Shown: piece after piece, positions 1 through 13,040 of the stretch
Numbering within the stretch: the first letter of the stretch is position 1
Layout: each line of letters opens with the position of its first letter
Assembly: GCA_963697705.1 (NCBI GenBank)
Contig: CAVOPA010000003.1
Span: forward strand, 806,001 to 870,000
Length of the DNA: 64,000 nucleotides
DNA from: CAVUCH01 sp963697705
GTDB taxonomy: Bacteria; Acidobacteriota; Vicinamibacteria; Vicinamibacterales; JAENWD01
Direction of reading: 5' to 3'
Notes under the pieces: generated by a model
The model's input: the letters and a program-made list of their open reading frames with translations, nothing else
What the model was told of the DNA's origin: nothing
The model's database searches: none
Program-made: the position numbers and the translations under genes

Positions 1-1644
<1,644 letters not shown>

Positions 1645-1661
1645 GACAGGACGGGTTGTTC

Positions 1662-1691
1662 GGCTCCCGGCTCCGGGCTCCAGGCTCCGGG
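1662..1691. repeat. Heptameric GGCTCCN tandem array
   Basis: About four imperfect copies of a 7-bp unit (GGCTCCC, GGCTCCG, GGCTCCA, GGCTCCG) start 18 bases after the radical SAM stop codon. The period and degeneracy match the other heptad arrays in the window. Confidence 0.7.
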
Positions 1692-1714
1692 CAGGATCAC
1701 GGTTGCAATGACGA

Positions 1715-1748
1715 AGGGCGGCGGGACTTCCCTGCCGCCCTTTTATTT
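1715..1748 (+). terminator. Rho-independent terminator after radical SAM gene
   Basis: AGGGCGGC and GCCGCCCT form an 8-bp stem, extended inward by GGG/CCC with one bulged T, and are followed by TTTTATTT. It lies about 70 bases after the radical SAM stop, in the right orientation to end that transcript. Confidence 0.75.
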
Positions 1749-1757
1749 CTCAGCGCG

Positions 1758-1803
1758 CTACCGCCTACCGCCCACCGCCTACCGCCCGCCGCCCGCCGCC
1801 GCG
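1758..1803. repeat. Heptameric ACCGCCY tandem array
   Basis: Six to seven imperfect copies of ACCGCCT, ACCGCCC or GCCGCCC follow one another directly after the terminator. This is low-complexity, 7-bp-periodic spacer DNA with no credible reading frame. Confidence 0.7.
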
Positions 1804-2103
1804 TCCGCCGGCAGTCACCACAGCACGCGCGCGGGGTATTGCGAGACGAGGGGGTCCCGTCAGCGCCGCCACCTCCGCCGCGCGCTTGGAACGCATGGCC
1901 GCACGGCGCTGGCGTGGGTGCGCTGGGTGAGCGGGCCCTTCAGGCAGGCGAAACGACGGCCCCTGCCTCAAGAACGCTGGCCTCGCGGAATCGCCGGTCT
2001 TCCATGCCATTCGACATCTGCATCCAGGCTTCGTTCCTAGCCCGCTGCCAGTCCCGGGCGGCGGGCGGCAGACGGGCGTGGCGGCTTTGCGTATGATGCG
2101 GGC
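1804..2103. other. Spacer upstream of the hydrolase gene
   Basis: About 300 bases with only arginine- and proline-rich overlapping frames, which look like GC-rich chance ORFs. I see no RNA gene or clear promoter. Confidence 0.5.
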
Positions 2104-4385
2104 GTGCTGCACATCTCGACACCATCGCGACCGCGACCGTTCTGCCGTGTGCAGGCCGCTGTTGCGCTCTGCGCCCTTCTGCTAGCGCTCGGCGCCAACA
2201 TCGTGGCCGCGTCATGGCGCACGCAGGCGGAGGAGATACCCGCCGCCGGCAGCGGGCCGACAGCCGTCGATCGTGCACTTCGCGCGGGCGAGCGCTCGGA
2301 TGACCGGCGTCTCGGGCCTCTCCGCGATCTCGATTCACACTGCCCGTTCACGCCGCCGTCCACGTCGGACGCCTGGCAGCAGCGCGCGGCGCTGCTTCGG
2401 CGACAGATCCAGGTGGCGCTCGGGCTGTGGCCGCTGCCGATCCGCACGCCGCTGAACGCGCGTGTGCACGGAACCGTCGAACGGGACGACTACGTGGTCG
2501 ACAAGATCGCGTTCGAGAGCGTCCCTGGCCACTTCGTCACCGGCAGCCTGTATCGCCCCAGGAACAAGACGGGACGTCTACCCGCGGTGCTGTCACCGCA
2601 TGGTCACTGGCCCGGCGGACGCTTCCAGGACGTCAGTGACAAAGACGCCGAGCAGGAGCTCGCGAGCGGGGCGGAGCCCTTCGCCGCCGCCGCCCACCAC
2701 CCGATGCAGGCGCGCGCCGTGCACCTCGCCAGGATGGGAGTCGTCACGTTCCTGTACGACATGGAGGGATACGCCGACAGCGTGCAGATCCCGCGCGCCA
2801 TCACACACGAGTTGAAGGTGGCGCGCCCGGAGATGCACGGCACCGACGCGTGGGGCCTGTTCAGCCCGCAGGCGGAGTTGCATCTGCAGAGCGTGATGGG
2901 ACTGCAGGCATGGAACGCGATTCGCGCCCTCGACTACCTCACCAGCCGTGACGATGTGGATGCGACACGCATCGGTGTCACCGGCGAGAGCGGCGGCGCG
3001 ACACAGACGCTCATGGTCGCCGCCCTCGATGACCGCCCGGCGGCACTGTTCCCGGCGGTGATGGTCTCGACTCACATGCAGGGCGGCTGCACCTGCGAGA
3101 ACGCCAGCTACCTGCGCATTGGCACGAGCAACGCGGAGATTGCCTCGCTCGCCGCGCCGAAGCCGCTCGGCATGACGGCCGCCGACGACTGGACGAAAGA
3201 GTTCCCGACCGACGGCTACCCCGACGTGCAGCGCGTCTTCGCACTCACCGGTGCCCCCGACCACGTGCTGCTGCGCGCGTTCCTTCAGTTCGGTCACAAC
3301 TACAACGGCGTCTCACGAGCCGTGATGTACGACTGGTTCAACCGGCACCTGCGGCTTGGGTTCAACCCGGTACCCAAGGAACGGCCGTTTGTGCCGCTCA
3401 GTGTCGCCGAGGCCAGCGTCTGGGACGCCGCGCACCCGAAACCGGCTGGCGGGCCGGCCCACGAACGTGCGCTGCTGAAGTGGATGACCGACGATGCGGC
3501 TGCGGCAATGGCGGCGGTGGCGCCAGCCGACGCCGCATCGGCGCGACGGTTCTCCGAGACGGTCGGGGGCGCGTTCTCCGTCCTGCTGGGAGGACCGCTC
3601 CGCCGAGACGACGCCGTGCGCCTCGATGATCGCGGCACCTCGCACGCCGGGACCGACACCATCCAGACTGGGATTCTCCGGCGCGAATCGAACGGTGCGG
3701 CGCTGCCGGCCGTCTTGTGGTCGCGCAGCTCCGCGCAGCGTATCGCAATCTGGGTGTCGCCCGACGGCAAGTCCTCTTTGCGCACGACGTCCGGGCAGGC
3801 AGCTCCAGCCGTCGAGCGGTTGCTGGCGTCTGGCTACGAGGTGCTCGGCATCGATGTGCTCGGTCAGGGAGAACTGCAGCGGCCGGAGGTCAGTTTCGAC
3901 CCCGTGCGCCTGGCCAGCGAGCGCGCGCACGCGGGGTTCACCTTCGGCTACAACCTGCCGCTGCCTGCGGAGCGCGTGCAGGACGTCCTGACCGCGATCC
4001 GCTTCGCGCGCGATCGTGTCGGCGCCGTCTGGACACGTGCTGCTTCTGGCATCGGGACCGGCGGCCGCATGGGCAGCCGGTGCGCGAGCACTGGCCGGCA
4101 CTGAGGTCGATCGCGCCGCGCTCGACCCCCAGGGGTTCCGCTTTGGCGCCGTCACTCGCATCGACTCGCCGGAGTTTCTTCCGGGCGCGGTCGAAGTACG
4201 GTGACGTCCCAGCGCTCCTGGCGCTGTCAGCGCCCGGCGAGCTGTGGTTCACCGATACGGTCCAGGCGGCCGGCTCGCTAGACGTAGCCACCGCCGCCTA
4301 CCGGTCCGCCGGCGCAAGTGGACGACTCACCGTAGCGGCGCAGACCGCCACGATGGACGACGCGATCGCATGGGCGGTGCGGTAG
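2104..4385 (+). pseudogene. Alpha/beta hydrolase (acetylxylan-esterase-like), two frameshifts
   Basis: Translation from a GTG start gives a hydrophobic signal segment (about residues 15-38) and an alpha/beta-hydrolase fold with the nucleophile elbow GVTGESGGATQ (G-x-S-x-G). Its layout resembles the large secreted acetyl-xylan-esterase/dienelactone-hydrolase-like proteins common in Acidobacteria and Planctomycetes. The first frame ends at 4104, but similar sequence continues in frame 2 from about 4030 (SGHVLLLASGPAAAWAAG) and in frame 3 from about 4198 (YGDVPALLALSAPGELWF) to a stop at 4385. The two shifts lie near 4030 and 4198. The pieces together make a full-length protein of about 760 residues, so this is either a recent pseudogene or two sequencing indels. 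Substrate unknown. Confidence 0.7.
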
Positions 4386-4679
4386 CGGCGGACGGCCGGC
4401 AACCGTTAACCGTCAAGCCGTCAACGGTCCTCGGGTGCCGGCAGTATCGACAGCGGGCGATCGCCTCCGCCGTGAGCACGAGCGTCTCGACGCCTGCGGA
4501 CCGGTGCCTGTCACTTGTCCAGGGCCTGTGCCGTGTCACCGGGCGAGCAGCTTCTCCATCTCGTCCATCACGCGGTTTGTCTGCAACGCAAGACGGCGAG
4601 AGAGGGGCGGTCGTTTCCGCGCCCGAATTCCGCATTGGAGTCCCTTCCCGTTAAGATGGCGGCCACCCTGGAGGTCTGG
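4386..4679. other. Spacer before PIG-L gene
   Basis: Nearly 300 bases with no recognisable gene. The only clear signal is a Shine-Dalgarno GGAGG at 4670-4674, five bases before the ATG at 4680, which decides that start over the longer open frame from 4515. Confidence 0.5.
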
Positions 4680-5561
4680 ATGCTTCGCACATGCGTGCTC
4701 ATTACCACCGGCTCTATCGTGTTGCTCGCTGCCGCTGGGGTCGCGGCGCAGGATCAGCCGCTGCGCATCATCGCCTTTGGTGCGCATCCCGACGACTGTG
4801 ACATCCGCGCGGGCGGGACGGCCGCCAAGTGGGCGGCGCTCGGCCACAAGGTGCGCTTCGTCTCGGTCACCAACGGCGATGCCGGCCATCAGGAACAGGG
4901 CGGCGGAGCGCTGGCCCGACGCCGCCGCGCCGAGGCACAGGAAGCCGGCCGCCGCATCGGCGTCGAGTACGTGGTGCTCGACAACCACGACGGCGAACTC
5001 GTGCCCGATTTGAAGGTGCGCGAGCAGATCATCCGGCAGATCCGCGAGTGGAAGGCCGACCTGGTGCTCGCGCCGCGTCCGAACGACTACCACCCGGATC
5101 ATCGCTATACCGGCGTGCTGCTCCAGGACGCGGCCTTCATGGTCACGGTGCCGAACGTCACGCCTGACACGCCGGCCCTGCGCAAGAACCCCGTGTTCCT
5201 GTATTTCGAAGACCGTTTCGAGAAGCCGGCCCCGTTCCGTCCCGATATCGCGGTCTCGATCGACGACGTGATCGACAAGAAGATCGACATGCTCGACGCC
5301 CACGTCTCGCAGGTCTACGAGTGGCTGCCGTGGCTCGATGGCAAGCTCGCGGACGTTCCGTCGGACGCCGCCGCCCGGAAGACGTGGTTGAAGGCCCAGC
5401 GTGCTCCGGAGGTCGCCCCGGCCGTTCGCGCGTCGCTGGAGCACTGGTATGGCGCCGAGCGCGCGCGGGGTGTGAAGACCGCGGAAGCCTTTGAAATCTG
5501 CGAGTACGGGACGCCCCCGGACGACGCGATGGTGCGGCGGCTGTTCCCGTTTTTCCGCTGA
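4680..5561 (+). CDS. Secreted PIG-L (LmbE-like) family deacetylase
   Basis: The 293-residue product begins with a signal peptide (MLRTCVLITTGSIVLLAAAGVAAQ). Residues 35-39 are AHPDD, the zinc-binding and catalytic motif of the PIG-L/LmbE family, and a later HPDH supplies a further metal ligand. The family removes N-acetyl groups from amino sugars (for example GlcNAc-PI, mycothiol precursors and antibiotic glycosides); the signal peptide puts this one outside the cytoplasm. The length is usual for the family. The start is set by GGAGG five bases upstream. The sugar substrate cannot be read from the sequence. A second, much larger PIG-L protein lies at 30741-33425. Confidence 0.85.
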   Translation: MLRTCVLITTGSIVLLAAAGVAAQDQPLRIIAFGAHPDDCDIRAGGTAAKWAALGHKVRFVSVTNGDAGHQEQGGGALARRRRAEAQEAGRRIGVEYVVLDNHDGELVPDLKVREQIIRQIREWKADLVLAPRPNDYHPDHRYTGVLLQDAAFMVTVPNVTPDTPALRKNPVFLYFEDRFEKPAPFRPDIAVSIDDVIDKKIDMLDAHVSQVYEWLPWLDGKLADVPSDAAARKTWLKAQRAPEVAPAVRASLEHWYGAERARGVKTAEAFEICEYGTPPDDAMVRRLFPFFR

Positions 5562-5725
5562 TTGCCGGCTGGCGCGGCAACCGGAAATTGGATTTTGGAT
5601 CGCCGCGATCCGAATCACCGGATCACGCTATATCCATTGCACTTAGGCGCTAATTACGTGTTGACATCCTAGTTAAGGAGCCGTAGCCTTTCCACTGTCA
5701 CGGCGTCTGAGAACATCAAAGTGTC
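5562..5725. other. AT-richer spacer with possible promoter
   Basis: This stretch is less GC-rich than its neighbours and contains TTGACA at 5660-5665, a good match to a -35 box. No convincing -10 box is seen at the expected distance, so it is only a weak promoter candidate. Confidence 0.3.
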
Positions 5726-5866
5726 GCTGAGGGCTTCAAGGGGTTCGTCAAGACCGCCGTGCCGGTCGGCATCAACCAGATGAGCCGCCGGTGCACGTGA
5801 TCCTTGGAACTTGGCGCCCTGACCGAGACGGTCACGGTCGAATCGCAGTCCTCGCTTCTGCAGTTC
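5726..5866 (+). pseudogene. Fragment of an Oar-like receptor N-terminal region
   Basis: Translation gives AEGFKGFVKTAVPVGINQMSR and then, after a stop and an indel, LELGALTETVTVESQSSLLQ. This matches the receptor at 6236-9591 (LQGFKESLKTGVPVTVNTVSR, LEIGQLSETVTVQSESQLLQ). Only about 47 residues from the end of the carboxypeptidase-regulatory domain and the start of the plug survive; similarity stops at about 5866. It is a truncated, decayed duplicate lying just upstream of its longer relative. Confidence 0.7.
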
Positions 5867-6235
5867 TGCCGCTCGCCAACTACTGCACGATTCTGCACGA
5901 ACTGGTCAAATTGGAAAGTCAACCCACTGGCTAGGAGATTTCGCTCGCCAGGCCCAATCGGTCTGTTCATGCTTCGCTAAGCCAGGACAAGCCCTTACAC
6001 GTCACAGATTTATGGACTGCCTTGCGTCCCATTCCCGGGACCCTGCGCTCCAGGTAACATGGTCGAAGAGGTTTATGGTGTTGCAATTTTGGTATTACCG
6101 CAGTAGTTTTCGTGCGCCTTAGAAGTCGCGCCACATCTCCACCGTTGGAGGGCCGCGAACCATACCCAGCACGCCCGTTCAAGAAGCGCTCGACGGCGGC
6201 AACGAAGCCGCCACTGGAGGACACCTTGAGGTAAC
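5867..6235. other. Spacer between receptor fragment and receptor
   Basis: About 370 bases with no gene or repeat that I can recognise. It is locally AT-richer (around 6061-6110) than the coding DNA and could hold the promoter of the receptor that follows. Confidence 0.4.
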
Positions 6236-9200
6236 TGGAAGAGCGTCGCCCGTGTGGCAGCGCTGCTGTGCGCATGCGGGCTCCTGCAGCCGTCAGCCGC
6301 TGGCGCGCAGGTGCTCTACGGCAGCATCGTCGGGAACGTTCAGGACAGCAGCGGTGCAACCCTGCCCGGTGCAACCGTGACCATCACGAGCCGGGAAACG
6401 AACCTCGCCCGCACGGCGGTCACGAATGAGACGGGCGCGTACAGCTTCACGAACGTGCAGGCAGGCACTTACGACGTCAAGGTGACCTGCAAGGCTTCAA
6501 GGAATCGCTCAAGACGGGCGTGCCGGTGACCGTCAACACGGTCAGCCGCGTCGACGCGGCGCTGGAGATCGGACAGCTGAGCGAGACGGTCACGGTGCAG
6601 TCGGAGTCACAGCTGCTCCAGACCGACAAGGCCGACACCCACACGGAAATCAGGTCAGACGCGATCACCGCAGCTTCCGCTGCAGCAGAATCGCAACTAC
6701 CAGACGCTGATCAACCTGGTGCCCGGTGCGACACCGGCCCGACAGCAGAACAGCGAAGTCGATACGCCGGGTCGCGCGCTGACGACGAACGTCAACGGTC
6801 TGAACCGCAACAACAACGGCACGAAGACCGATGGTGCGACCAACGTGAACATCTGGCTGCCGCACCACACGATGCTGGTCTCGCCGGCCGAGACCGTCGA
6901 CACGGTGAACGTGAGCACGAGCAACTTCGACGCCGAGCAGGGTATGGCCGGCGGTGCCGCGATCACGGTCATCACCAAGTCCGGCACGAACGAGTTCAGG
7001 GGGTCGGCGTTCGAGTTCTACAACAACGAGAAGATGAACGCCTCGCCGTACTTCGCGACCGAGAAGAAGGCCGTCCAGCGCGCACATCACCGGCGCGACG
7101 CTCGGCGGTCCCGTCGCGAAGAACAAGCTGTTCTTCTTCGGCTCGTGGGAAGGGCAGTATCAGAAGACGGCGAACCAGAACTTCCTCGACGTGCCGCCCG
7201 GCGGCGCTGCGGGTCGGCGACTTCAGCCAGGCGTACAACAGCGACGGCAGCCTGCAGGTCATCTACGACCCGATGCACGGGCAACCGCGGACGGGACGGG
7301 CCGGACGCCGTTTCCGGGCAATCAGGATCCCGGCGAAGCTGCATCGACGCGATTGCCGCGGAAGATCCAGGACTCTGCTTCCCGAACGCCGAACCTGCCA
7401 GGCAGCCGCCGGCGCGAACGTCGGCGGCGCGAACACGATCGCGCAATTACGTGCAGGACGCGAACCGGAACTTCGATCGCAACAACTACGACCTGAAGGT
7501 GAACTGGAACCTTTCGCCGCAGACGCAGGTGTGGGGCAAGTACTCCAGGATGGGCGCAACCGTGGATTCGCCCCAGTTCTACCTGGGTATACCACCGACG
7601 ATCCTCCGGGTGACACCACCGTCAACCAGTACACGTTCGGGACGACGTGGACGATGAACCCGACGACGGTGTTCGACGCCACGTATGGCATCTCGAAGAT
7701 GAACCACGAGTCGACCGCCGGCGATGCCGCGTCTCGGCAACTTCGGCCTCGACGAGCTCGGCATTCACGGCACCAACGGCGGCGCCAACTTCAGCAACGA
7801 TCCCCGATATGCGGGCATGCCGTCGTTCTTCACCGGCTTCTCGACCGTCGGGAACAACGATTCATGGGTGCCGGTGACGCGCGACGAGCGCACCTACGCG
7901 CTGGCCGCCAACATGACGAAGCTGCGTGGACGCGCACGAATTCCGCGTCGGCTACTCGCTGAACCGCCTGCGGATGGACCACTGGCAGCCGGAACTGGGC
8001 TACGGCCCTCGCGGGAACTTCCAGTTCGCCGGCGACGCCACGGCCCTCAATGGCGGGGCGCAGACGTCCAACTTCTACAACACGTACGCGGCGTTCCTGC
8101 TGGGCCTCGCGTCGCGGGGATCCGAGAGCGTGCAGAACGAAGTGATGACCACCCGCGAGTGGCAGCACGGCACTCTACGGCCGCGACCGGTGGCAGGTGA
8201 ACAACAAGCTGACGCTGGATCTCGGCCTGCGTTACGAGTATTACCCGCTGATGCAGCGAGCCGATCGCGGCATCGAGCAGGTCGATCTCGATACTCTGAC
8301 CGTGCGCCTCGGTGGGCTGGGCGGAAACCCGACAGACCTGGGCATCAAGGTCAGCAAGACGCTGTTCGCGCCCGCGGCTCGGCGCCGTATACCGCCTCAA
8401 CGACAAGACGGTCTTCCGCACCGGCTACGGGATCACGTACAACCCGCTTCCGTTCTCACGTCCGCTGCGCGGCTTCTACCCGCTGACGATCTCCGGCAAC
8501 TTCTCCACGACGAACCCGTTCGGTTACGAAACGACGCTGGCAAAGGGCATTCCGGACATCGCCGGGCCCGACCTGAGCTCCGGGAACATCCCGTTGCCGA
8601 ACACGTACGATATGCGCACGCCCGCCGACGACGTCTCGCGTGGCCGCATCCAGTCCTGGAACGTCGCCGTCGAGCGGCGGCTGCCGTATGACCTCTCGGT
8701 GGACACGGCGTACGTCGGCACGCACTCGACCGGTGGCTTCGCCGATTTGGATGTGAATGCATCGACCACACCGGGCTGCGGCTTTGACTGCCAGCCGTAC
8801 TCGAAGTTCGGGCGTTCCATCCCGCTTGAACCTCTGGGGTCCCCGCACCAGGACGAACTACCATTCGCTCCAGGTGGCGGTGAACCGCCCGTTCAAGAAC
8901 GGCGTGTTGCTGAAGGGCGCCTACACGCTGTCGCGCGCGAAGAACGAGACCGACGACGACGGGTGGGCCGGCCTGAACTGGAATGCGCCGAGCCAGCTGT
9001 CGAGGAACTACGCGCTGGCAGGCTACGATCGTCCGCACGTGTTCCAGATGGCGTTCGTGTACGAGCTGCCGTACAAGACGACCACCAGCGGCGGCAGCCG
9101 CGTGGCCAAGGCCGTTCTTGGCGACTGGCAGCTGAACGGCATTTACAGCGCGTACTCGGGCACGCCGTTCACGATCACAGCCAGCGGCGCCGATGTGAAT

Positions 9201-9591
9201 ATGCCGGGCAGCACGCAGACAGCAAACCTGAACGGCTCCTACACGGTGCTCGACAAGCACGGCGACGCCGGCACCTACTTCGACACGTCGGTGTTCAGCC
9301 AGCCTCGTGGTGTGACGTTCGGCAACACCGGCCGGAACCAGTTCCGCGGCCCGGGTGCCTGGAACCTCGACTTCTCGTTGTTCCGCGCCTTTCCGATCAT
9401 GGGCGGCACAAAGCGGATCGAGTTCAGGTCGGAGTTCTTCAACCTGCTGAACCATCCGAACTGGGGGAATCCCACGACACCGACTTGACACAGCTCCACC
9501 TTCGGCCAGACGTTCACCGTCGGGACCGGCGCCCGGGATGCCGGCACCGGCGAGCGCCAGATCCGCTTCGGGCTTGCGGTTGCAGTTCTAA
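6236..9591 (+). pseudogene. Oar-like TonB-dependent receptor, at least a dozen frameshifts
   Basis: The pieces read in order as a complete outer-membrane receptor: signal peptide (KSVARVAALLCACGLLQPSA), carboxypeptidase-regulatory domain (GSIVGNVQDSSGATLPGATV), plug (QQNRNYQTLINLVPGATP, ITKSGTNEFRGSAFEFYNNE), then beta-barrel strands to a C-terminal RFGLRLQF and TAA at 9589-9591. The frame changes near 6485, 6668, 7073, 7200, 7305, 7350, 7580, 7735, 7922, 8175, 8380, 8828, 9490 and 9565. Where a repair is clear it is one base in a short homopolymer. The signal peptide reads back to a TGG at 6236 where ATG would be expected; the first usable start is GTG at 6254. Such receptors take up large substrates or act like myxobacterial Oar. 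As assembled it cannot make a receptor. Confidence 0.8.
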
Positions 9592-9623
9592 GCACCGGCA
9601 GGACGGCCTGACCGGGTAACCCA

Positions 9624-9655
9624 CTGCCGGCGGCGACTTCAGTCGCCGCCGGCAG
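9624..9655 (+). terminator. Perfect hairpin after the receptor
   Basis: A 14-bp perfect inverted repeat (CTGCCGGCGGCGAC, loop TTCA, mirrored) lies 33 bases after the receptor's restored stop. There is no T tract, so it may be an RNA 3'-end stabiliser rather than a classical intrinsic terminator. Confidence 0.6.
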
Positions 9656-9696
9656 TCTCACGTACGGCGCGCCGTGTTCCTGTATCCTCGCCCTAT

Positions 9697-11107
9697 ATGT
9701 CGCCGCACGGGCCGGCGTTCCGCGTGATCGTCATCGCCGGACTCCTCGCCGCTGGCGTCCCCGGCGCCCGTGCGCAGCCGGCCGTCCCCGAAATCCCGCT
9801 CGAGCAGTTTCCGGAGACGCCACGGCGGGTGATCGGCCAGGCGGTCGGCGAGGCCCGCGCCCACCCGGGCGATCCGGCACGCATGGGGCGGCTGGCCATG
9901 CTGCTCCACGCGTGGGAGCAGTTCGAGACGGCTGCGGCGGTCTACGCCAGTGCTCGGGGGCTCGAACCGCGATTCGAGTGGTTCTACCTTGGCGGCCTCG
10001 TCGAGTACCCGCTTGGCTCATTACGAGGCCGCAACGCGGTTGCTCGGCGCGGCGGTGAAAATGGCACCCGGCGACCTCCCGGCCGAGCTCGCCTACGGAG
10101 ATGCTCTTCTCGCGGCGGGTAACGCCGACGAGGCCCTCGCAGTGTACCGGCCGCTCACGAGCGGGCCCGGGGCGCCGCACGCGCGCTACGGCGTCGGGCG
10201 GGCACTCGCCGCCAGAGGCGACGCCGCCGGCGCGCTCCGCGAGCTGGATCAGGCGTTGGGCCTCTACCCTGAGTTCGGCGAGGCGTGGTACGCGCGGGGG
10301 ATGGCGCTGCGTAATTTGGGCCGAGTGGAAGAGGCGAAGGCGTCGCTTGCCAAGGCACGGGAGTTCGGCGCACGCTGGCCCGGCGTCGAGGATCCGCTCC
10401 TGGCGGCGGTCCGCGCACTGCGTGACGACGCGAACGCCCACGCCGAACGCGCGATGTCGCTCGACCGCCGAGGCGATGTGACCGGCGCGATCCGGGAGTA
10501 CGAAGCCGCGATTGCGGCCGAACCGGCCCACCTGGCGTCGCACGTCAACCTGATCGCCCTCTACGGCCGACAGAGCGACTGGGAGCGCGCAGGGGCGCAC
10601 TACGCCGCGCTCATCAACGCCGGGACGACCGTTCCTGCGGAAGCCCATGTCAATTACGGCGTCTGCCTCGCGGCGCAAGGACAGGTCGAGGCTGCGGCCG
10701 ATCTCTTCAGGAAGGCGCTGGCGGTCAACCCGCAGTACGCGAAGGCGTGGGTCAGTCTCGGGCAGCTCGCCGAGAACAGCGGGAGGATCGATGAGGCCGC
10801 AGCCAGCTACCGGCACGCGCTCGAGCAGGCGCCCGGCGATGCCCCGACCCGGTTCAACCTCGCGCGAATGCTGATCGCCGGCCGGCGTTATGCGGACGCG
10901 ATCGCCGAACTGACCCCGCTCGCCGATGGGGATCTGCCGGATCGCCCGCGCTACCTGTTCGCGCTGGCCACCGCGTACGTGCTCTCGGGCGACATCAAGA
11001 CCGGGAAGACCCGCGCGGTGCAGGCGCGGGATCTGGCGCAGCAGACGGGGCAGCGCGAGTTCGCGGACGCCATCGATCGCGAGCTGGCGAAGCTGGGGCA
11101 GGACTGA
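9697..11107 (+). pseudogene. Secreted TPR-repeat protein, one frameshift
   Basis: An N-terminal signal peptide (MSPHGPAFRVIVIAGLLAAGVPGARAQ) is followed by many tetratricopeptide helices, recognisable by A/G/Y/P spacing such as AYGDALLAAGNADEALAVYRP and AWVSLGQLAENSGRIDEAAASYRHAL. The first frame runs from 9697 to about 10015 (YLGGLVEY) and continues one base over (LAHYEAATRLLGAAVK) to the stop at 11107, giving about 470 residues. TPR solenoids act as protein-binding scaffolds. A CRTAC1-family gene lies immediately downstream on the same strand, and a second TPR/CRTAC1 pair occurs at 27.1-30.4 kb, which suggests they work together outside the cytoplasm. One indel near 10015 breaks the gene as assembled. 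Confidence 0.75.
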
Positions 11108-11209
11108 CGCGTGACGCGACTGGGACCCGGAGTGCCTTGGGGATGGGGGCACGACAGGTGTATCCGCCATCGTGCGCAGGTCCGCGCGCGTTCAGTGCGC
11201 GGCGTCTCG

Positions 11210-12942
11210 ATGCTCGCGGTCACTGTCGCGCTGGCCCTGGCGCTGACCGAGCGTAGCGCCCGGCGTCCTTGGTGCGCAGGAACCACAGGGTGCCGGTGCT
11301 GGCCTGTTCGACGAAGCAGCCGAGCGGGCGAGCCTTCACTTCGTTCACGACAACGGCGCCACCGGTCAGTACTACATGCCGGAGATGATGGGATCGGGAG
11401 TGGCCGTGTTCGATTACGACAACGACGGCGACCTCGACGTCTTTTTCGTCCAAGGCGCGCCGACAGCCGATGCAGCCAGGGCAGGGCACCGGCTGTTTCG
11501 GAACGATGGGATCAGCGGCGCGGTGCCGTCGTTCACGGACGTCACGGATCGCGCCGGTGTCGGTGGACGTGCAGTCGGCATGGGCGTGGCGGTTGGCGAC
11601 GTCGACAACGACGGGTGGCTGGATCTGTATGTCACGGCGTTCGGCTCGAACACGCTATATCGCAATCGAGGCGACGGCACCTTCGCCGACGTCACCGGCG
11701 AGGCGCACGTGGACGATCCGCGGTGGAGTACGAGCGCGGCGTTCGTCGACTACGACCGCGACGGCGATCTCGACCTGATCGTTGTCAACTACGTGGCCTT
11801 CACCGTCGCCGGCAACAAGACGTGCACCGACAAGGTGGGCGCGCGCGACTACTGCCCTCCCGGTGCGTACGCGCCGGTGCCCGCTCGATTGTTCAGGAAC
11901 GACGGCGGCCTGCGCTTCACCGACGTCACCGTGGCCTCCGGCATCGCGACCGCCTTCGGAGCGGGGCTCGGCGTGGCGGTCGGCGACCTCGACGCCGATG
12001 GCTGGCCCGATCTCTATGTCGCCAACGACGCGACACCGAACCAGCTCTGGATGAACCGACACGACGGCACCTTCGAGGATCGCGCGCTGCTGTCGGGCAC
12101 CGCGCTGAGCGGCGCGGGGCGGCCCGAGGGCAGCATGGGGATCGCGCTCGGTGACGCCGACGGCGACGGCGACGAGGACCTGTTCGTGACCAACATCGTT
12201 GGCGAGACGCACGCGCTGTACGTCAACGATGGCCACGGCAACTTCGAGGACCAGCGTGTACGCGCCGGGCTCGCCGCGCCGACGGCCGGAATGACCGGGT
12301 TCGGCACAGCATGGATCGATTACGACCATGACGGCCGGCAGGACCTCTTTCTCACCAACGGTGCGGTCAACATACTCGAGGGACAGCGCGGACAGCCCGT
12401 CCCGTACAAACAGCACAGTCAGCTGCTCCACAACGAGTCCGCCGGCAGATTTCGCGACGTGAGCGCCGCGGCGGGCGAGGTGTTCACGCGTCTCGGCGTC
12501 GGGCGCGGCGTTGCTTCCGGCGACATCGATAACGATGGCGACGTGGATCTGGTGGTCTCGCAGAACGCCGGCCCGGCCTGGCTGCTGCTGAATCGAGACA
12601 CTCGCAGCGGCAAACGCGGGGCAGGCGGCGCGCGTTGCAGGCGCACACTGGATTGAGGTGGTGCTCCGCTCCGCAACGGGCAACCGCTTCGGCATCGGCG
12701 CGCGCGTCGGAGTCGAGATCGACGGGCAGCCAATCCTCTGGCGCCGGGCGCACACGGACGGCAGCTACCTGAGCGCCAGCGATTCCCGCGTCCACTTCGG
12801 CCTCGGTCCGTCCGCGCGGGTCACGCGGCTCGTCGTCGAGTGGCCGGACGGAACGGCCGAGGAGTTCGGGGCAATGCCCGGCGATCGATTCGTGACGCTC
12901 GAGCGCGGACGTGGCACGGCCATCGTGCGCCGCGGCGGCTGA
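11210..12942 (+). pseudogene. CRTAC1-family FG-GAP/ASPIC-UnbV protein, two frameshifts
   Basis: After a short signal peptide from ATG 11210 (MLAVTVALALALTERSA), the frame shifts near 11250 and continues as GAQEPQGAGAGLFDEAAERA. Then come repeated calcium-binding FG-GAP/VCBS units (VFDYDNDGDLDVFFVQ, GDVDNDGWLDLYVT, GDLDADGWPDLYVAND, DIDNDGDVDLVVSQN). A second shift near 12600 leads into a C-terminal ASPIC/UnbV domain (HWIEVVLRSATGNRFGIGARV, VEWPDGTAEEF). The family forms secreted beta-propellers of unproven function, frequent in Acidobacteria. It starts about 100 bases after the TPR gene on the same strand. Its intact homologue is at 28701-30386. Confidence 0.8.
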
Positions 12943-13040
12943 GAACGTCGGCCCTCCGTTGTCTTCTCTTATGGATCCTTCACGTGCTCGACGTGTTCAT
13001 CCGGGTGAATTCGGATGAGAGCGGCGCACTTACGGTCGTC

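Noticed and set aside
1656..2338. Small overlapping ORFs in the spacer after the radical SAM gene
   Set aside because: They overlap each other on both strands, are rich in Arg/Pro/Ala and cover heptad repeats and a terminator.
5660..5690. A complete sigma-70 promoter at TTGACA
   Set aside because: No acceptable -10 box at 16-18 bases; kept only as a weak note on the spacer.
6236..9591. Programmed frameshifting or phase variation of the receptor
   Set aside because: Shifts are numerous, spread along the gene, in both directions, and not at slippery heptanucleotides or long simple repeats.
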